A stretch of 64,000 nt of DNA from Cyclina sinensis (lineage: Eukaryota; Mollusca; Bivalvia; Venerida; Veneridae). This document shows, piece by piece, positions 45,867 to 56,600 of the stretch. The stretch spans positions 19,167,908 to 19,231,907 of the forward strand of contig JAAONU010000019.1 in NCBI GenBank assembly GCA_012932295.1, read 5' to 3'. The notes below the pieces were generated by a model, which made no database searches, had not been told where the DNA came from, and saw only the letters and a list, made by a program, of their open reading frames with translations. Numbering within the stretch: the stretch's first letter is position 1; each line of letters opens with the position of its first letter. The translations under genes were made by a program, and so were the position numbers.

Positions 45867-48753
45867 TACTTAAAACATATATATTTTTTGTTACTTAATG
45901 TACATTTTTTATTGAGTTTTATTTCTATAGTTGTTTGTTAAATGACCAGATAATCATTTTTAGTTTTTTATTGCTTTAATATGTACAGCTATTTGTTTTG
46001 TCTGATAAAGGCTGTCTATACTTAAAGTCATTTATCTATTTATTTCTTTCATTTTTATTTGTAAAAGTTACTTCGTGTTAAGTAAAATCTTTATGGTCAC
46101 AAGGGAACAAACTAGTGGATTTTGTTCAAGTAAAGATTACCATCTGTATGTTTCTGTTCAGCATGTAGCTTTCTGATTATAAGAGCAGATTAAAGGTAAT
46201 TTAACCCATACCTTGCTAAATATTTAAAATGAACTTGTCCCACATTTAGTTTGGACAGATCCATTAATTGTTTATGGGGGTGCTTATTAAAAATTAACTG
46301 ACCATGATCAGACTGCATGGATGAGCAGGCTGATCTTGGTCTGCACTGGTCACAAAGGCAGAGTCTGTTGCCTGCAGCCGGGTAGTTTAAGTTGTGATGT
46401 CATTCCTATCAATTCAAACAATCAAAAATATCCTTACATGTTTATGTATATATACAATATATACCGATATAAACACGGGTATGTTATTCCTGATTTGAAA
46501 CAACTGCGACAAAAATTGCCCCTGAAAAGTTTTCTCAAATAAAATTAGATGTATTTATTCAACTTGAGAGAAAACTGTTTTATTTCTATACATGGAGAGG
46601 AAAAGCAACTGTTCTAATGAAGTATGAATAAGAGAAAGCAATTTTATTTTTGTTGAGGAAGAACACTTGTACAAATGAAAAATGAATTAGAGAAAACTGC
46701 TGACTATCGGTACATGATTGGAAAGAACACCTTGGCATATTACAGCACTTAGGTTTTACTTTACCGAGGAAATCCTTTTATACTGGTACCAAGACGTGTA
46801 GTCTTTATGAGCTTTTAGTCGTTTAGTTCATGTTTAGAACACATTTTCAGCTAAACAAAAAAATTGCTCATGAATAAACATTGGTCAATAAAGTTGGAAG
46901 GTCTGCTTTTGTTGTTTTCATTTTCTGAATAAATACAGGTAGCATGGGAAAATGGGCAGATGCAACGGATCTGAGACAAAAAAAAATTATTTCATAATAT
47001 AAGTTGAAATGTTTACTCATGTCAGATTCTATATTTATTAAATAATGTAGTCTGTATATGTTACTGAAAAATGTTGATTGAAAAACTTTTAAGACATTAC
47101 TCTAATATTACTTAATATTACCCTATGCAAATATGTAAATGATGAAGCCTTATGACGTAACACACTCTCTCCTGTCTTGTTGAAAAAAGGATATTCAACC
47201 TTCTGTCGCAATAAGACATTTTGTGTTTCTGTCATTAGTAAATACTGTTAGAAATCCCACTGGATAACATATTACTAGTAGATATGGCAGAACACGATCA
47301 GTTGAGATGAGTAAAATACTAAATCCAGTTTGCATTAACTATGAATTAGTTATCTCTGGAATCATCCATGAGGGAAACCTCTTGGATAATAAGGCTCAAG
47401 AATACACAAAAGATTTGTGTCACATGTGAATAGTCTGGAAGTTGTTCCACTGTGTTTATAGTACTTGGAGACACAGTTTTCAGAAGTTCATTGCATGGTC
47501 AAGTCAGAGTGATCCATTTGCATAAAGTAGATTGTTCAGAGGTCATTTCTTATAGTAAAGGTCCTTACCATATTTAACTGAAAACATATGACCTTTAGAT
47601 CTGAATAAAGTAATATATCCCCACCTCCTGTTGACAGTGACAATATATATAGTGTTTATACCTACATGTAGTTTGCAAAGCAAAGCAGATGTTACTTGAT
47701 CTATTCTGATCCAGAGTTATTTTGATTTCAGGGATATAATTAGACTGTACAGAAATTGTTGTAAAAGTCTGTTAACAACTGTTTGCTATACGAAATATTA
47801 TGTCTGCATCATATCTTGTTGAAAACAGTGTTATTCATGGTTTAATAGTATCGATTTTTAATGGTTCACGCTGTTTTAAATTTTTTGTCTGTTTTTTTTT
47901 GTTCAGAGAAGTCTGCCGAATTGATATTCAACATTACAAACTATTCCATATTTTGAAAGAAAAAAAGTCATTCCTGGATAAGATAAATAGAAGGAACATT
48001 GGAATATATATAAAAGTAACCCTGACTCTGTGCAAAGATGGTGCAGGTTAAATTTAGGATACTAGTATTGAAAAATAAGGCAAAGGGTAAGGACTACAAT
48101 TTCCAATTATTTTGCAATCAATTTGATTAGACCAGTGTTTATAACTTTGTTAACTGTATTAATAAGTAACTTTTGTTTTCATATACTTCTGTGTGTATTT
48201 TTACATAGAAGCAATTCTGTCATGGCAACGCCAGGAAATGTTGTTGTTGTTGTTTTGCTTCTTTGAAAATGAAATTAGGTTAATTTTCAGTTATCTGTAC
48301 TTGTTCTTCATTTATTCAGAGACAAATGAAGTGTAAAGGAGTTCTGGAATGGTAACGTCTTTTGCAAGACCTTGATTTTGCTACAGTCCTGAGACAATGT
48401 TTCCTGTGACAAAAATATTTTAGAATCATAATCCATTAAACCAAACACCTTAAAAATTAGGTCTTTGCTTATTAAACTTAATCCTGGTAAAGATAATATG
48501 TAACGGTTCCAGTTATAAAGATTTCTTGTTTTGGTAATGCATGATTATGGTAGGGCTTTTCAACTACTTGATCTTTGAATTACAAGTTGGCTTAGAAGCC
48601 ATACCTTGTAACAAAATAGTTCAGAAAACAGGGTCTACAAAGAAAGTTATAAAAACGTATGGTATATGAAGAAAGTACAAAAGCTTGTACAATAGACAGC
48701 GTGTTGGGAAAATTGTTTCTCTGCTACAAATCATAAGTTGGATTATTTTTTTT
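45867..48753. other. Non-coding stretch
   Basis: No gene supported. It holds a TTAA-type MITE (46205-46386) and a good polyadenylation-like CAATAAAGTTGG with GU-rich sequence after it, near 46888-46925. That signal could be the end of a very long SEC14L 3'UTR. Confidence 0.4.
46205..46386. mobile_element. TTAA-type MITE, relative of 11489-11723
   Basis: Flanked by TTAA at 46201-46204 and 46387-46390. It contains GATCAGACTGCATGGATGAG and GCAGGCTGATCTTGGTCTGC, matching the right arm of the palindromic MITE in SRR. Confidence 0.6.
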
Positions 48754-50355
48754 TTAGCTCACCTGTCACGTAGTGACAGAGTGAGCTTTTCTGATCACCT
48801 TTTGTCCGTCGTCCGTCCGTCCGTCTGTCCGTCCGTCCGTCCGTCCGTCCACAATTAGTTCGTTAACACTCTAGTGGTCACATTTTTGCCTCAATTGTCA
48901 TGAAACTTGGTCAGGATGTTTGTCTCATTGATATCTCGGACGAGTTCGAACATGGGTTATCAGGGTTGGAAAAGTAGGTCACAGAGCCCAAATATAGAAA
49001 AACCTTGTTAACACTCTAGAGGCTACTTTTTCAGTCCAAATATCCTGGAAATTTGTTAGAAAGGTTCTATTGATGATTTCTAGCTCAAGTTCAAATATGG
49101 GTCATCTGGGTTCAAAAACTAGGTCACGGAGCCCAAAAATAGAAAAATCTTGTTAACACTCTAGAGGTTACATTTTCAGCCCAAATAATCTGGAAATTTG
49201 TCAGAAAGGTTGCTTTGATGATTTCTAGGTTGAGTTCAAATATGGGGTCATCTGGTGTCAAAAACTAGGTTACAGAGCCCAAATATTGAAAAACCTTGTT
49301 AACACTCTAGAGGTAACATTTTTAGACCAATTAATCTGAAAATTTGTCAGGAAGGTTGCTTCTATGATTTCTAGCTCAAGTTCAAATATGGGTCATCTGG
49401 GTTCAAGAACTAGGTCACAGAGCCCAAAAATAGAAAAATCTTGTTAACACTCTTGAGGTTACATTTTCAGCCCAAATAATCTGGAAATGTGTTAGAAAAA
49501 TTGCTTTGAAGATTTCTAGATCAAGTTCGAATATGGGTCATTTGGGGTCACAAACTAGGTCACAGAGTCCAAATATGGAAAAAAACCTTGTTAACATCCT
49601 AAAGGCTACAATTTCAGTCCAAATAACCTGGAAATTTGTCAGAAAGGTTCTATCGATGAGTTCTAGCTCAGTTTTGAATATAGGTTTTTTTGGGTCAAAA
49701 ACTAGGTCACAGAGCCCGAAAGTAGAAAAACCTTGTTAATGCTCTAGAGGTTACATTTGTAGTCCAAATGTCCTTGAATTTGTCAGAAAGGTTGTTTCAA
49801 TGATTTCTAGCTCAAATTTGGATAAGGGTCATCTGGGATCAAAAACTAGGTCACATGGCCCAAAAATAGAAAAATCTTGTTAACATTCTAGAGGTTACAT
49901 GTTCAGCCCAAATAATCTGAAAAATTGTCAGAAAGGTTGCTTTGACAATTTCTAGCTCAAATTGAAGTATGGGTCATCTTGGGTCAAAAACTAGGTCACA
50001 GAGCCCAAATATGGAAAAATCTTGTTAACACTCTAGAGGTAACATTATAATTCCAAACAACCTGGAAATTTGTCAGAAAGCTTAATTCTATGGTTTCTAG
50101 CTCAAGTTCGAATATGGGACATTTAGGTTAGAAAGCTAGGTTATAGAGCCCAAATATGGAAAAACCTTGTTAACACTCTAGAGGTAACATTTTCAGTACA
50201 AATAACCTGGAAATTTGTCAAAGGGATTGTTTCAATAATTTCTAGGTTAAGTTTGAATATGGGTCATCTGGGGTTAATTAACCAGGTCCATAGCAACTTT
50301 GTTAAAAGCAGTCATTCTCAGGTGAGCGATACAGGGCCATCATGGCCCTCTTGTT
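48754..50355 (+). mobile_element. HINE-like repeat, family A variant, long copy
   Basis: 5' AGCTCACCTGTCACGTAGTG hairpin and a long GTCCGTCCGTC run. About nine internal units of roughly 145 bp follow (CTTGTTAACACTCTAGAGGT ... ACTAGGTCACAGAGCCCAAA). The 3' end is CAGGTGAGCGATACAGGGCC, then ATCATGGCCCTCTTGTT. Confidence 0.85.
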
Positions 50356-50490
50356 GAGTTTGCTAATAATATAGAGGGAGAGCAAAACATTTTGTATGGC
50401 AACATCTGTCAATAAATAGCACTATATTTATGGAAAATACACAAGCCTCTTGTTAAAACTGGACAATGAAGTGCGAAATGATTTTACTTA

Positions 50491-51432
50491 GGCAGTGTCT
50501 AGAGGTACGGATCCGTACCCCTAGACCGGCAGTCTAGAGGTACGGATCCGTACCTCTAGACAATACTACTAGGAATGTCTAGGGGTACGGACCTTTTTTC
50601 AATATATAATTAAGCATTAATTTACGTTAGAAGAAACTCGTTTAGAGTGGTTTTGACAGTTTTTAGTGTTTAACAGACTAAAATTATCTAAGAGTGGCAA
50701 TGACTTCGATTTTCAGTTCCCGTTTCCGACGATATAATGCGAGTAATCCGGAATCCAAATTTGCTTACGAAAAGAGGAACATATCGTTGTCATCTATTTT
50801 CAAACAGGGCAGAAAAATTCCATCTCCGTCAATCTCAAGAGAAATACTTCTCTAAGAGTATCAGAGACGCGATGCTTACCATGAAAGCGAAGTAAGTAGT
50901 ACTGACCACTTTTAAGTCTTTTTCGGGACTATACACGTTACTCGAAGAGATACATTCTCAAATTGTCAGTGTTAATGAGCCTGCTGGACGACAACGATCT
51001 TTAAAGGTAAAAAAAATCTACACCAAATCATAAGTATGTATCACAAATAGGTTTAAGTGAACTTTTTATTGTCATTTGTCACAAACATTTAGGTTCGGTT
51101 ATAACTGAACGCTCTCTGTTTGAAAATAGATGACAACGATATGTTCCTCTTTTCGTAAGCAAATTTGGATTCCGGATTACTCGCATTATATCGTCGGAAA
51201 CGGGAACTGAAAATCGAAGTCATTGCCACTCTTAGATAATTTTAGTCTGTTAAACACTAAAAACTGTCAAAACCACTCTAAACGAGTTTCTTCTAACGTA
51301 AATTAATGCTTAATTATATATTGAAAAAAGGTCCGTACCCCTAGACATTCCTAGTAGTATTGTCTAGAGGTACGGATCCGTACCTCTAGACTGCCGGTCT
51401 AGGGGTACGGATCCGTACCTCTAGACACTGCC
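50491..51432. mobile_element. Near-perfect long inverted-repeat element next to fucosyltransferase
   Basis: 942 bp with 317-bp inverted arms (50491-50807 and 51116-51432) that look identical by eye. It is flanked by the 9-bp duplication TTTTACTTA (50482-50490, 51433-51441). The arm tips hold three copies of TCTAGAGGTACGGATCCGTA-type palindromes. The spacer has a 52-codon ORF (about 50739-50894) without recognised function. Identical arms suggest recent insertion. Foldback/Mutator-like by duplication length. Confidence 0.9.
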
Positions 51433-51506
51433 TTTTACTTAAGTTCTATTAAATCTGATATTACACTGAAATATAAGTCTAAACTTAAAAGTGTTTGTTG
51501 AAAATA

Positions 51507-52736
51507 ATGAAAATTTTTCCAATTGCAGAAACATGTAGCAGGCGAAAAAAATATATGGGGACGTTGTTGATCGTAACCATGGTGCTGATAATACTGATCC
51601 AGACTGACACTGGATTTACTAAAGTTTCCTATAAACATCCGTTCAACGCAAATAGAAGCTTTCCTAATCAACCAAAAATGCGAGAAAACTATTCAAAATC
51701 AATTTTCATTAATTTTCCGGAAAAGCCTTCACAAGCAGCAACATGTATCAAAAATAGGACTTTTAACATTTTATTCGTAAACATGTATGCTTGGTTATTC
51801 TTTGAAAAATATCCAGATACTTCTATAGGTAACCACTGTCCGTGTTGCAATTGCAAATTTATCACTGAGGAACAAAGCGTAGCGACAATGGATGCCGTTG
51901 TGTTCGGTGCGATGGGAAGTGTTATAAATATTCAACAATACTCCTTATCAAGCCGCCCAAAAGATCAGATTTGGGTGTTTTTTAGAATGGAACCTCCCCC
52001 ATTTTTTGAGTTTGGTTGGTATAGAGACGACCCAATATGGCGGAAAACTATGAACTGGTCCTGGGGATATAGATTAGATTCGGATATCTTCTTTCCCCAT
52101 GCTACGTTCAATATTCGAAATAAACGTCTGAATAGGAACTACGCTGAAATTTTCAAAAGAAAGTCACGTGATGCGGCCTGGGTTGTAAGCCATTGTCAGA
52201 CACAGAGTGAAAGACGCCTTTATGTAAAGCAGCTGCAAATGTTGGGACTCTCGGTTGACATCTATGGTTTCTGTGCGGAAAACAAACGTCGCGTGCCTTG
52301 GAGCGAAATTACGTCACTTATTGACAACAAGTATAAATTCTACCTGGCATTTGAAAACAGCATCTGCACAGATTATGTATCTGAGAAATTCTTCAAATAT
52401 TACAAACTGGATACAGTGCTCTTAGTTCGAGGAGGAATTAATTACACAAAGTATTTCGACAAGTCTACTTTTATTAACACAGCGGATTTTGCCAGTATAA
52501 AGGAAGTAGTAGAATATTTGAAGATGGTAGGCAACAATGAAACGCTGTATACACAATTCTTGCGAGAAAAAGATAAATATATGCCAACAGAACGCTTGGA
52601 CGAACTTTACAAATCGACGTGTGTTTTATGCCAAAAGCTGAACAATAACTCTGTGCATCGAAACACAAAGGTGTATGACGACATTGGGGCTTATCTACAT
52701 TCAAATACATGCGTCGCCCCGAAAGATACACGTTAA
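51507..52736 (+). CDS. Alpha-1,3-fucosyltransferase (GT10 family), single exon
   Basis: An uninterrupted 409-residue ORF. The family moves fucose from GDP-fucose to GlcNAc of N-glycans or Lewis-type glycans in the Golgi. Residues about 17-31 (MGTLLIVTMVLIILI) form a signal anchor after a basic RRKK, giving type II topology. A variable stem follows, then the catalytic domain: MNWSWGYRLDSDIFFPHA at 182-199, AAWVVSHCQTQSERRLYV at 223-240 and the GDP-fucose-binding block YKFYLAFENSICTDYVSEKF at 276-295. Several N-x-S/T sequons occur. An in-frame TTG lies 12 nt upstream, but ATG at 51507 is the sensible eukaryotic start. AATAAA-type signals lie near 52831-52850. An inverted-repeat element ends about 75 bp upstream of the ATG. 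The acceptor linkage specificity cannot be told from sequence. Confidence 0.93.
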   Translation: MKIFPIAETCSRRKKYMGTLLIVTMVLIILIQTDTGFTKVSYKHPFNANRSFPNQPKMRENYSKSIFINFPEKPSQAATCIKNRTFNILFVNMYAWLFFEKYPDTSIGNHCPCCNCKFITEEQSVATMDAVVFGAMGSVINIQQYSLSSRPKDQIWVFFRMEPPPFFEFGWYRDDPIWRKTMNWSWGYRLDSDIFFPHATFNIRNKRLNRNYAEIFKRKSRDAAWVVSHCQTQSERRLYVKQLQMLGLSVDIYGFCAENKRRVPWSEITSLIDNKYKFYLAFENSICTDYVSEKFFKYYKLDTVLLVRGGINYTKYFDKSTFINTADFASIKEVVEYLKMVGNNETLYTQFLREKDKYMPTERLDELYKSTCVLCQKLNNNSVHRNTKVYDDIGAYLHSNTCVAPKDTR

Positions 52737-52830
52737 GCATTTTTATATATTTAAGAAGCTTTATTTGTATAAGAAGACCATCCACAGTTCCCTCACGCCA
52801 ACTGTGAGTAAATAGTGTAAATTAAAGTAG

Positions 52831-52850
52831 AAAATAAAAAATAAAAGCAT
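52831..52850 (+). terminator. Likely polyadenylation signal of the fucosyltransferase
   Basis: Overlapping AATAAA-type hexamers lie about 100 bp after the stop, with GT-rich sequence following at 52865-52885. Confidence 0.5.
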
Positions 52851-52892
52851 ACTAAAAAAATACAATGTTAGAGTGCCTGTGTGCCCCCAAAC

Positions 52893-53683
52893 TATGGTGG
52901 CTGATTTACGCCATGTCGTTTTTTCGCCACGAAAATGTGAAACACGAAGATACGACAAAGTCAAATTTTGTCGTAGCCTTGTGTTTTCGCATTATCGCAT
53001 TGTCGATGCGAAAAAGCAAAAGGAGGACAAAATTAGGTAAAAATACGACAAATAAAATGTGTCGTGTTTTCGCCTCCTGTTTGTCGTGTCTTTACATTTT
53101 CGCATATTTGCTGTTTCGTATTTTCGCTTTTGGCATTTTTGCTTTTTCGCATTGTTGCATTGACGCATTTAAGCTTGTTGTGTTTTCGCTTCTTCGCGTC
53201 CCGGTTACGCATCGCAGATTTATCATACATATGTTTAATGTGTTGAAACGTACTGGGCAAACGCGTTGTTTATAAAATACAAACCAGTAGGAAAACAATA
53301 ACAAAAGTAATAATTAAAATGGATACCGCAATCACTATATTCATACCGTGATTGTTGTTTCAGCATATGTGTAATTGATGTGCGCATGCGCTTAAACAAC
53401 CGCGTAAATGCGACAATGCGAAAAAGCGAAAATGCGACAATGCAACAATGAGAAAAAGCAAAAGTGTAACAATGCAAAAATGCGGAAGGACGACAAAGTG
53501 TATGTTCGTGATTTCGCATTTTTGCATTTTCGCCACGAATAAGCAAAGACACGACAGATGAAATGCGAAAACACGACACATTTTATGTGTCGTATTGTTG
53601 CCCATCTTTTGTCGTCGTTTCGCATTTTCGCAATTTCGTGGCGAAAAAGCGAAAATACGACATGGCGTAAATCAGCCATCATA
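52893..53683. mobile_element. Inverted-repeat element built of CGAAAA/TTTTCGC words
   Basis: The ends GGCTGATTTACGCCATGTCG (left, from 52899) and its complement (right, to 53677) delimit 791 bp. The interior is packed with GCGAAAA, TTTTCGC and ACGACA/TGTCGT words in both orientations, inverted across the centre. At least six overlapping ORFs on both strands arise because these words avoid stop codons; none is a credible gene. Confidence 0.75.
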
Positions 53684-56600
53684 CAAAACAGACTTTATCA
53701 GATGAAAAAAAAGCTCTAGGCTGTTTTCGTGTTATATTTGCTTTAATGACTCTCAGGTGACTGAAATGTTTAGATTCGCACGAGTTATTAGTGCTATAAA
53801 AAAGGATAAATTCAATGAACCATTTGTTTAGGTTAAAATAATTTGTACATTAATACATTTACAATTTTTAAAAAATACATCAGCCTTATCAAAGAATGGT
53901 GTGCGGCAGACGTCTCGTTGAAATGTACGCAATTATTGACGACTAATATGTCTCAGTCATGCTTCTGTTAGTATTTCAAACAGGTATAGGGATAAACTCT
54001 GTCGGTGTTGTATTAATACATCGTTTAAAGCTTTTTATTAACCATCAAGTGGAAAACACGTTCTGGCAACTTGAATTTATTTCAGTCGAAATTGATTCCT
54101 GAGGTCAAACTTGTATTCGCGTCGTTAGAGTGCATGCAGCAAGTCTATCGAGACTCTCATTTCTTTGTTGCATTCCAACTAACGACGTCATGATTGCAAG
54201 TCCGACGTTCTATCTCTCAAATTTTGTCATCCATATGTATTGTATGTAACGTGAGCTGGCCAGCCGGTGAATTGACACATGTAGCTTCGAAATTCTTCAT
54301 GTAGACATTGATTTCTGCAAAGCGGCGATGGTCACCTATTATGTCTGTTAAATTTTGTTTCGATTACAGATAATAAACGATGTCTCAGCTGATTATATCC
54401 TTTTTCTGCGATACCAGACCCTTATTTACCGCAAGGACTTTCAAATTCCCTAAAACAGGGAACCAGGTCTGAGAGAGGCTCAAGCCAATGACCGCCCGGA
54501 GCACAAGAGGTTACACTATTAAGCAACAATATTGACCTTTCTGTAAACGATATTTTGTCAAATAAGTTCTTAGAAATGTTCTTAACTTTAGTTTTTACCA
54601 CTGCATCAGCACATTAAAAAACATCTATGATTCGATACAAATACAATTGTATCGAAGAAAAGCCAAAGACACTCATTTCCAAGAAGGACGCTTAACTAAA
54701 ACCAAAAAAAGAGAAAAAGAAATTTAAAGGTTCCTTGGCCTAACCTTTCTTTGTTCCGTCAACTTACTGCATTAAAAAAAAAAAAACAAAAAATAAAAAA
54801 AACAAAAAAAAAAAAAAAAAAACAACAACAAACAAACAAATGTACTGGAATAAAAAATCTTCAGGGAAGCATAAAAATTGAGATACAAAATAACATTGAC
54901 ACATATTTACACCTCTTACAGTTTAACTTTTCATAGGCTCCATCATTTATTAAGTTTTGTTTTCTTTATTAAGTCAAAATGTATGTTTTTGATTATTGTT
55001 GTCTTTAAACGGTAAAGTTAGCTGAAATGTTATGAATATTCAAAAGCTGTTTTTTTCTAATTACAAAACCATTCTAAGATACCGATACCGACTCAGCTAT
55101 TAAACTACAGTGTTTCATCTGGTCTTTATTTAAATCTATGTATACAAGAAAAAGAAGAAGAACAAGAAGAAGAAGAGAGAGAGAGATTAAATACGTAATA
55201 AAAAATGAGAAACAACAACAATGATGAAGATGATAATTGATTATCAATAGGTATGTCAAAGTGATGATGATAGTAACACAACATAGTTACATAAAAACTG
55301 AAAATAAAGATGAACAAAAATGTAAGGACAAAAATGCTAAAATAACATATATTGCTTATCTGAGGGCTTTTATCGTAAACCAGTACTGTTTGTAATTTCT
55401 TTTAATTTTCTTTTCCCCTTTTTTTTCGTTTATCTTTCCATCACTGGTCTGTCTACATGTCAGTTACACCAGACAGTCAATCTCGATATACATTTTGTCT
55501 AGTCAAAGTTGATTGTTAATTGTGTATTTAGGTTAATATATAGTACTGAAGCCTTGTGAACTTTAAATGCCCTGTCCGCTCCATTGCTCATGTTGAACGC
55601 AATTTGCCATAACATTACTATTTGGATGATATGAACCATCCAGTTACAAGGTATGTCAATTTTATGTAATTGAATTTTCAGTTTGTGTAATAAGGAAGTC
55701 ATGTTTATTTTTTGAGATATATGTAATAATTTAAGGATAAATATTTTCCACCATTTGCGGCAGGACATTATTATGATGGACGTTAAATAGGCCGAATGGG
55801 TAGTCTAGAATATTGATATTGATAAAAATATGTAATAAATAACTATAGACAACCTTTGTGTGTATCACCTCATAGAAAACAAGAAATATCTTTCAAAAAG
55901 ATGATCGGCGTACATACAGCAAATATCTGATGCCCCATAAGTGTAAAGTTTTCGAACATAGATAAATATTGAATGTGCGTAGTTATCGAGTGTCCTTCTT
56001 CCATAAAGGTTTAAGCTGTTTACAAAAAAAGTTTCTTAAAAAAAAAAATAGCCCATCAATATTGGAACTTCAAAAAGTCCACCAAATATAATTGTGTGTG
56101 AAGATAACATTATTGCTGTAGTAAAAACTCAGAAACTTTTAGGGCTACATAGATAACATATTGCTGTAGTAAAAACTCAGAAACTTTTGGGGCTACATAG
56201 ATAACACACTCCCGTATTGCTGTAGTAAAAACTCAGAAACTTTTTGGGCTACATAGATAACATGTTGTTGTAGTAAAAACTCAGAAACTTTTGGGGCTAC
56301 ATATCGACAAGAAGCTTACATGAAGCACCAACAGACGAAATGGTTTAAGATAGATTCTGGAAAAGTCTCTCTTTAATGCATTTTTTATCTACTATGTGTT
56401 CTGTGAATGTTAAATAAAATTTCACTATCCTTACATAGTACCCATTTTTGATCGTTTTGAAATAAACAAATGCTACCAATATTTGGAAAAAACTTACAAG
56501 AACAGCGCAAATAATACTATACTCGAAGTAAATATCCGTGCGCCACCTTTCTTATTTTAAAAGGATGGCTTAAAGCTAAATGTATTATCCTTAAGAATAA

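Noticed and set aside
47800..48051. 83-codon plus-strand ORF
   Set aside because: No recognisable domain, AT-driven Phe/Lys/Ile composition, no splice or promoter context.
51495..51506. Upstream TTG start extending the fucosyltransferase by four residues
   Set aside because: Non-ATG initiation is not expected in an animal gene, and an ATG lies four codons later.
52865..53682. Several overlapping ORFs on both strands (60-136 codons)
   Set aside because: They arise from stop-poor CGAAAA/TTTTCGC words in an inverted repeat and their products are low-complexity Cys/Phe/Arg-rich.
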